DNA from: an uncultured Gemmatimonadota bacterium
Lineage (GTDB): Bacteria > Gemmatimonadota > Gemmatimonadetes > Gemmatimonadales > Gemmatimonadaceae
Reading direction: 5' to 3'
Length of the DNA stretch: 18,347 bases
NCBI GenBank assembly: GCA_946479895.1
Contig: CAMLHT010000046.1
Coordinates: forward strand, 1 to 18,347
Position numbers and translations under genes: made by a program. Below, piece by piece: positions 14,318-18,347 of this stretch. A model generated the notes under the pieces. It saw only the letters and a program-made list of their open reading frames with translations, was not told the DNA's origin and did not search any database. Position 1 is the stretch's first letter, and every line of letters begins with the position of its first letter.

Positions 14318-15745
14318 ATGCCTCGCGCTCTCCGGCTTCCCGTCGTCCTCGCGGTCCTCGCCCTGCCCCTCGGTGCCCAGGCTCCCCTGACGGCCCATCA
14401 GCGGCTGGCGCGGGAGGTCTACCGCCAGCTCGTCGAGATCAACACCGTGGATGACTCGGCGGGATCCAACACGCGCGCGGCCGAGGCGATGGCGACGCGA
14501 TTCAGGGCCGCCGGGTTCCCCGCCGCCGACGTCCACGTGCTCGTTCCCCCGGGGCGGCCGACCAAGGGCAACCTCGTCGTTCGCTACCGGGGCCGGGCCG
14601 GCGCGGCCGTGAAGCCGATCATGCTGCTCGCGCATCTCGACGTCGTGGCGGCGCGGCGCGAGGACTGGCCGCGCGATCCCTTCATCCTCCACGAGGAGAA
14701 CGGCTACTTCCTCGGCCGCGGAACGTCGGACGACAAGGCGATGGCGGCGATGTTCGTCGCCAACCTGCTGCGCATGAAGGCGGAGGGCATAGTGCCCGAC
14801 CGCGACCTCATCCTTGCCCTCACGGCCGACGAAGAGGGCGGCGTCCCGCCGAACGGCGTCGAGTGGCTCATCGCCAACCATCGCGCGCTCATCGACGCGG
14901 CCTACGTGATCAACGAAGGCGGCGGCGGCACTCTCGCCGGTGACACCCCGATCTTCCACACGATCCAGGCCGCCGAGAAGGTGCCGATCCACTACACGCT
15001 GACGGTGACCAATCCCGGTGGCCACTCGAGCGTGCCGCGGCCCGACAACGCCATCTACTCGCTGGCCGACGCCCTCGGGCGCATCAGCCGCGCGCCCTTC
15101 CCGGTCGCGCTCAACGCCGTGTCACGCGACTTCTTCACCCAGACCGCCAGGGTGGAGCCCGATCGCGCCATGGCCGACGCCATGCGCGCGCTCGTCGCCA
15201 ACCCCGGCGACGGCGCCGCGGCGGCGACGCTGGCCCGCGATCCCCGCTACAACTCGATCATGCGCACCACCTGCGTCGCCACCCGCATCGCCGGCGGCCA
15301 CGCCAACAACGCGCTCCCCCAGACGGCGACGGCCAACGTGAACTGCCGCATCGTGCCGACGTCGAACGCGAACGAGGTGCTGGCGGACCTGCGCCGCATC
15401 GTCGCCGACACGGCCGTGAAGATCGAGTGGACCGGCAACCTGAACGAGCGATTCGGCGCGGCGCCGAGCCCCGTGGAGCCGGCCCTCCTCGCGGCGACGA
15501 CCGACCTGACGAAGACGATGTTCGGCGACATCCCCGTGATTCCCGCGATGAGCACGGGGGCGACCGATGGCCGCTTCCTCCGGGCGGCCGGAATTCCCAC
15601 ATATGGCGTGAGCGGGATCTTCAGCGCCCCGGGGGAGAACAACGCGCACGGCCGCGACGAGAAGCTTCGCGTCAAGTCGTTCTACGACGGTCTCGAGTTC
15701 CTCGACCGGCTCGTGCGGCGGCTGACCGGCGCCCCACGGATGTAG
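14318..15745 (+). CDS. Secreted M20 family metallopeptidase
   Basis: The product is 475 aa from ATG 14318. The leader MPRALRLPVVLAVLALPLGAQ is a Sec signal peptide; starting at the upstream in-frame ATG 14243 would bury it behind 25 residues, so 14318 is preferred. Expected M20 metal and catalytic residues are visible: LLAHLDVV (H106, D108), GRGTSDDK (D138), TADEEGG (E172 as general base, E173 as metal ligand), and a late NNAHGRDE supplying the last His. The dimerisation domain carries NPGGHSSVPRPDNAIY. The enzyme should hydrolyse peptides or N-acyl amino acids in the periplasm using two zinc ions. It is transcribed away from the serine hydrolase and runs toward the cardiolipin synthase gene, ending only 9 nt before it. 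Confidence 0.9.
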   Translation: MPRALRLPVVLAVLALPLGAQAPLTAHQRLAREVYRQLVEINTVDDSAGSNTRAAEAMATRFRAAGFPAADVHVLVPPGRPTKGNLVVRYRGRAGAAVKPIMLLAHLDVVAARREDWPRDPFILHEENGYFLGRGTSDDKAMAAMFVANLLRMKAEGIVPDRDLILALTADEEGGVPPNGVEWLIANHRALIDAAYVINEGGGGTLAGDTPIFHTIQAAEKVPIHYTLTVTNPGGHSSVPRPDNAIYSLADALGRISRAPFPVALNAVSRDFFTQTARVEPDRAMADAMRALVANPGDGAAAATLARDPRYNSIMRTTCVATRIAGGHANNALPQTATANVNCRIVPTSNANEVLADLRRIVADTAVKIEWTGNLNERFGAAPSPVEPALLAATTDLTKTMFGDIPVIPAMSTGATDGRFLRAAGIPTYGVSGIFSAPGENNAHGRDEKLRVKSFYDGLEFLDRLVRRLTGAPRM

Positions 15746-15754
15746 CCTCGCGGA

Positions 15755-17206
15755 TCAGAGATACGGAGACGCGAGGCGGGCGATCCCGTCCCGCACCCGC
15801 ACGAGGAACGGCCGGCCATCGGCATCCTCGAGCGTGAACGGCCTGCTCGCCATGATCCGCTCGTCGACGAGTCGCTGGATGCGCGCCGCGAAGTGCTCGT
15901 CGTAGCACTCGACGTCGAGCTCGAAGTTCAGGCGGAGGCTTCGCGGGTCCCAGTTGCTCGTCCCGACGAGCGCCCACGACCGGTCGATCACGAACAGCTT
16001 CGCGTGGTCGAACGGCGCCGGCGTCAGGTGCACGCGGCAGCCCGGCTTGAGCAGCTGCCACAACATCGCGCGCGACGCCCACTGGGCCACGGCGATGTTG
16101 CCCTGGTCCGGCAGCACGATGTCCACCCGGACACCGCGCAGGGCGGCGACGGACAGCGCGGTGAGCACGGCGACGTCGGGCAGGAAATACGGGGTGACGA
16201 TCGCGATGGTCTCGCGCGCCGACGCGATCGCGCCGAGCAGCACGTGCCGGACGATCTCGAAGTCGCGATCGGGCCCGTCGGTGATCACTCGCGCCGCGAT
16301 CGGCCCGCGCTGCGCGATCGGCGCGTACCACGCGTGCCCCTCGAGTGCCTCGCGCGTGACGAACAGCCAGTCCTCGGCGAACGCATCCATGAGCTGGTGC
16401 ACCACCGGGCCGAGCATACGGAAGTGCACGTCGCGTATCGGACGTCGCGGCGACGCGGCATTGACGTTCCCCGCCTGGATGTTCATTCCGCCGGCGAAGG
16501 CGATCGCTCCATCGACGACGAGCACCTTGCGGTGCGTGCGCAGGTTGAAGAACGCCACGCCCCGGCGCGAGACGATGGGCAGGAATCGCGCGGTGGGCAC
16601 GCCGGCGCGGCGCAGGGCCCGGTGCACCGGCGGCCAGGTGTAGCGCATGCCGACGTCGTCGATCAGCACCCGGACCTGGACGCCGCGCGCCACTGCCCGC
16701 CCCAGCGCCGCGACGAACCGGCTTCCGGCCTCGTCGTCGCCGAAGATGTAGGAGCAGAGGGCGATCGAAGTCGTCGCGCCGTCGATCGCCGCGAGCATCG
16801 CGGGATAAGCTTCGTCGCCGTCGATGAGCGGCTCGATGGAGTTGCCGCTCACGAGCGGCCGGCCGGTGAGGTGTCCGGTGAGGCGCGCGAGGCCGGCGAG
16901 ACGGGGACGGGGCTGGCCGGTCAGCCAGGTGGGCTGGTCGGGCCCCATCAGCGCCGATGCGATGCGCCGGCGCTCGCGCTGGATGTCGATGGCCTGGCGC
17001 CGGATGCGATTCAACCCGAACAGCCCGTAGAGAACGACGCCGACCACCGGCACGAGCCAGATGAACCCGACCCAGCTGATCGCCGCGCGCGTGTCCCGCT
17101 TGTGGAGGACCGCGTGGAGGCTCGCCGTCACGTCGACGACGAAGAGCAGCAGGGCGAGCCATGCCTGCCAGTCGTCCGGCAGGAGCTCGGGGCGGAACCG
17201 GGGCAT
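15755..17206 (-). CDS. Cardiolipin synthase-like phospholipase D family protein
   Basis: The product is 483 aa, a usual length for bacterial cardiolipin synthases. Two N-terminal hydrophobic helices (about 13-33 and 42-63, including WVGFIWLVPVVGVVLYGLFGLNR) form the typical membrane anchor. Both HKD motifs are intact: H225-x-K227-x4-D232 (HRKVLVVDGAIAFAGG) and H401-x-K403-x4-D408 (HAKLFVIDRSWALVGTSNWD). The enzyme condenses two phosphatidylglycerols, or a related pair, into cardiolipin at the inner membrane. The gene is convergent with the M20 gene (9-nt gap) and divergent from the DUF2911 gene (79-nt gap). No ribosome binding site stands out before ATG 17206. Confidence 0.92.
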   Translation of the reverse strand: MPRFRPELLPDDWQAWLALLLFVVDVTASLHAVLHKRDTRAAISWVGFIWLVPVVGVVLYGLFGLNRIRRQAIDIQRERRRIASALMGPDQPTWLTGQPRPRLAGLARLTGHLTGRPLVSGNSIEPLIDGDEAYPAMLAAIDGATTSIALCSYIFGDDEAGSRFVAALGRAVARGVQVRVLIDDVGMRYTWPPVHRALRRAGVPTARFLPIVSRRGVAFFNLRTHRKVLVVDGAIAFAGGMNIQAGNVNAASPRRPIRDVHFRMLGPVVHQLMDAFAEDWLFVTREALEGHAWYAPIAQRGPIAARVITDGPDRDFEIVRHVLLGAIASARETIAIVTPYFLPDVAVLTALSVAALRGVRVDIVLPDQGNIAVAQWASRAMLWQLLKPGCRVHLTPAPFDHAKLFVIDRSWALVGTSNWDPRSLRLNFELDVECYDEHFAARIQRLVDERIMASRPFTLEDADGRPFLVRVRDGIARLASPYL

Positions 17207-17285
17207 GGCGGTCAGCGAAGCAGGCGCGGTGGTCTCACGGCCTGAACATTGGCAGATCGCGGGCCTCCGTGCACAGATTCACTGC

Positions 17286-17813
17286 ATGCGAATACCCGCC
17301 TTGCTGCTGGTTGCCCTGGTCACGACCCCGGTCGGAGCGCAGGGCTACCCCCCGAGCCAGCGCGGAAGCGTCATGCAGAACGTGGCGCTGACGCGAATCG
17401 AGGTGACGTACGGCCGCCCGGTCGCCCGCGGCCGGGCGCTCTTCGGCCAGCTCGTCCCCTGGGACAGCGTCTGGCATCCGGGCGCCGACTCGGCGACTAC
17501 CGTGGCGTTCGATCACGACGTGCTGGTCGAAGGCCGGCCGCTCGGGGCGGGCACCTATTCGCTCTGGGTCATCCCGCGCGCCAGCCAGCCGTGGACGATC
17601 ATCTTCAGCCGCGCGGCGCGCGTGTTCCACAAGCCTTACCCCGGCCCGGCGGAGGACGCGCTTCGCGTGGACGTCGCGCCGGAGACCGCGTCCCACGTCG
17701 AGTCCATGTCCATCGAGTTTCCAATGGTGCTTCGGGACGAGGCCGTGCTGCGGATTCACTGGGGCACGCTGGCGGCCTCCATCAGGATCAAGGCTCCCTT
17801 CAGGCCGGAGTGA
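17286..17813 (+). CDS. Secreted DUF2911 family protein
   Basis: The product is 175 aa. A signal peptide (MRIPALLLVALVTTPVGAQG) is followed at once by the DUF2911 domain: RIEVTYGRPVARGRALFGQL, WHPGADSATTVAFDHDVLVEGRPL (quoted in part as the family's core turn), then LGAGTYSLWVIP and WTIIFSRAARVFHKPYPG. The family is common in Bacteroidota and Gemmatimonadota and has no assigned function; members look like secreted beta-rich domains. The ATG at 17286 was chosen because it begins the signal peptide; an open frame reaching back to 17061 overlaps the cardiolipin synthase gene. Lys pairs of the type seen in enzymes are not evident. It precedes the RidA gene by 67 nt on the same strand. Confidence 0.85.
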   Translation: MRIPALLLVALVTTPVGAQGYPPSQRGSVMQNVALTRIEVTYGRPVARGRALFGQLVPWDSVWHPGADSATTVAFDHDVLVEGRPLGAGTYSLWVIPRASQPWTIIFSRAARVFHKPYPGPAEDALRVDVAPETASHVESMSIEFPMVLRDEAVLRIHWGTLAASIRIKAPFRPE

Positions 17814-17880
17814 CCGCTCGATCTTCCGGGCGCCGGCCGATCGGCCCGGTGCCACCTTACTCAATCCAGTCTCCCATTTC

Positions 17881-18270
17881 ATGACCGCACACCGCCCCGT
17901 ACACGACGCCAATCTCCCGAAGCCGGTCGGCCCCTACTCACCCGGCATGGGATTCGAGCGGCTGATCTTCGTGTCGGGCCAGGGCGCGACCGATCCTGCG
18001 ACGGGCAAGCTCGCCGGCGCCGACGCGGCCGCGCAGACCGAGCAGTGCCTGAAGAACGTGCGCACGATCCTGCGCGCGGCAGGCTCCGACCTTCAGTACG
18101 TGCTGCGCTGCGGCGTCTTCCTGCTGGACATGAAGGAATTCCAGGAGATGAACGCTGTGTACTCGCGCGTGTTCGGGGACCATCGGCCGGCGCGGACGAC
18201 CATTCAGGCCGCGGGCCTGCCGGGCGACGGGCTGCGGGTCGAGATCGACTGCATCGCCTACGTGCCCTGA
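17881..18270 (+). CDS. RidA family enamine/imine deaminase
   Basis: The product is 129 aa, the normal length of RidA (YjgF/YER057c/UK114). It reads KPVGPYSPGMGFERLIFVSG at the N-terminal half and HRPARTTIQAAGLPGDGLRV near the end, with the key Arg at residue 105 and Glu at 121. RidA trimers hydrolyse reactive enamines or imines such as 2-aminoacrylate in the cytoplasm, releasing ammonia and protecting PLP enzymes. The intact Arg suggests an active deaminase. It follows the DUF2911 gene with a 67-nt gap in which no terminator or clear ribosome binding site was seen. Confidence 0.9.
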   Translation: MTAHRPVHDANLPKPVGPYSPGMGFERLIFVSGQGATDPATGKLAGADAAAQTEQCLKNVRTILRAAGSDLQYVLRCGVFLLDMKEFQEMNAVYSRVFGDHRPARTTIQAAGLPGDGLRVEIDCIAYVP

Positions 18271-18271
18271 G

Positions 18272-18347
18272 TCAGGATTTCGGCCGGCGCTGCTCGTACG
18301 CCTTCAGCGCCGTGTACGCGAACGCAAGGACGGTGTCGTCGAGCTGG
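18272..18347 (-). CDS. Unidentified protein, C-terminal end only
   Basis: Reading the minus strand from the window edge, an open frame gives the last 24 residues (QLDDTVLAFAYTALKAYEQR followed by RPKS) and a TGA at 18274-18272. The composition is that of a real alpha-helical C-terminus, and its stop lies just after the RidA stop, as expected of convergent genes. Too little is visible to name a family. Confidence 0.5.
   Translation of the reverse strand, partial: QLDDTVLAFAYTALKAYEQRRPKS

Noticed and set aside
15893..17245. A 450-codon plus-strand open frame antisense to the cardiolipin synthase gene
   Set aside because: Shadow of a gene with two intact HKD motifs; no domain in the antisense translation.

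Overview
The window is GC-rich, gene-dense bacterial chromosome. The gene content (DUF2911 protein, DUF1080 lipoprotein, paired Gfo/Idh/MocA oxidoreductases, a GMC oxidoreductase with a gluconate-2-dehydrogenase-subunit-3-like partner, many Tat and lipoprotein signals) and the scattered palindromic repeats best fit a Gemmatimonadota-like soil or sediment bacterium. That placement is an inference from gene content; no rRNA or other marker gene is present. No tRNA, rRNA, CRISPR array or transposase gene was seen.

Left end (1-1642): a minus-strand gene for a zinc-ribbon protein of unknown function runs off the left edge. Between it and the next minus-strand gene sits a plus-strand four-helix-bundle (S23/IVP family) gene bracketed by related ~40-nt repeats. 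The right-hand repeat is doubled into a 49-nt-arm hairpin that holds the stop codons of two convergent genes.

Centre (1625-14225): ten consecutive minus-strand genes. In transcription order they are a beta-lactamase-fold serine hydrolase, a Tat-lipoprotein TIM-barrel sugar isomerase-like protein, a GMC oxidoreductase, a Tat-signal small dehydrogenase subunit, a cytoplasmic Gfo/Idh/MocA oxidoreductase, a Tat-exported Gfo/Idh/MocA oxidoreductase, a DUF1080 lipoprotein, an MFS transporter, a secreted beta-propeller protein and a DUF2339 membrane protein. Several joints overlap by 1-8 nt, so much of this is probably translationally coupled. The core resembles known routes in which a sugar or glycoside is oxidised to its 3-keto form by a GMC complex, cleaved by DUF1080 or TIM-barrel enzymes, imported, and reduced or rearranged by Gfo/Idh/MocA enzymes. 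Most enzymes here carry export signals, so a cell-envelope pathway with a final cytoplasmic step is the likeliest reading.

Right end (14318-18347): a secreted M20 metallopeptidase (plus), a cardiolipin synthase-like phospholipase D protein (minus), a secreted DUF2911 protein (plus), a RidA family deaminase (plus), and the last 24 residues of an unidentified minus-strand gene.

Three repeat families recur: the S23-associated repeat near 1001-1040 and 1529-1642; AAGGAC-rich inverted repeats on both sides of the second Gfo/Idh/MocA gene; and a palindromic family (GGATGAC/GTCATCC ends) that lies in frame inside the N-terminal leaders of two exported proteins.
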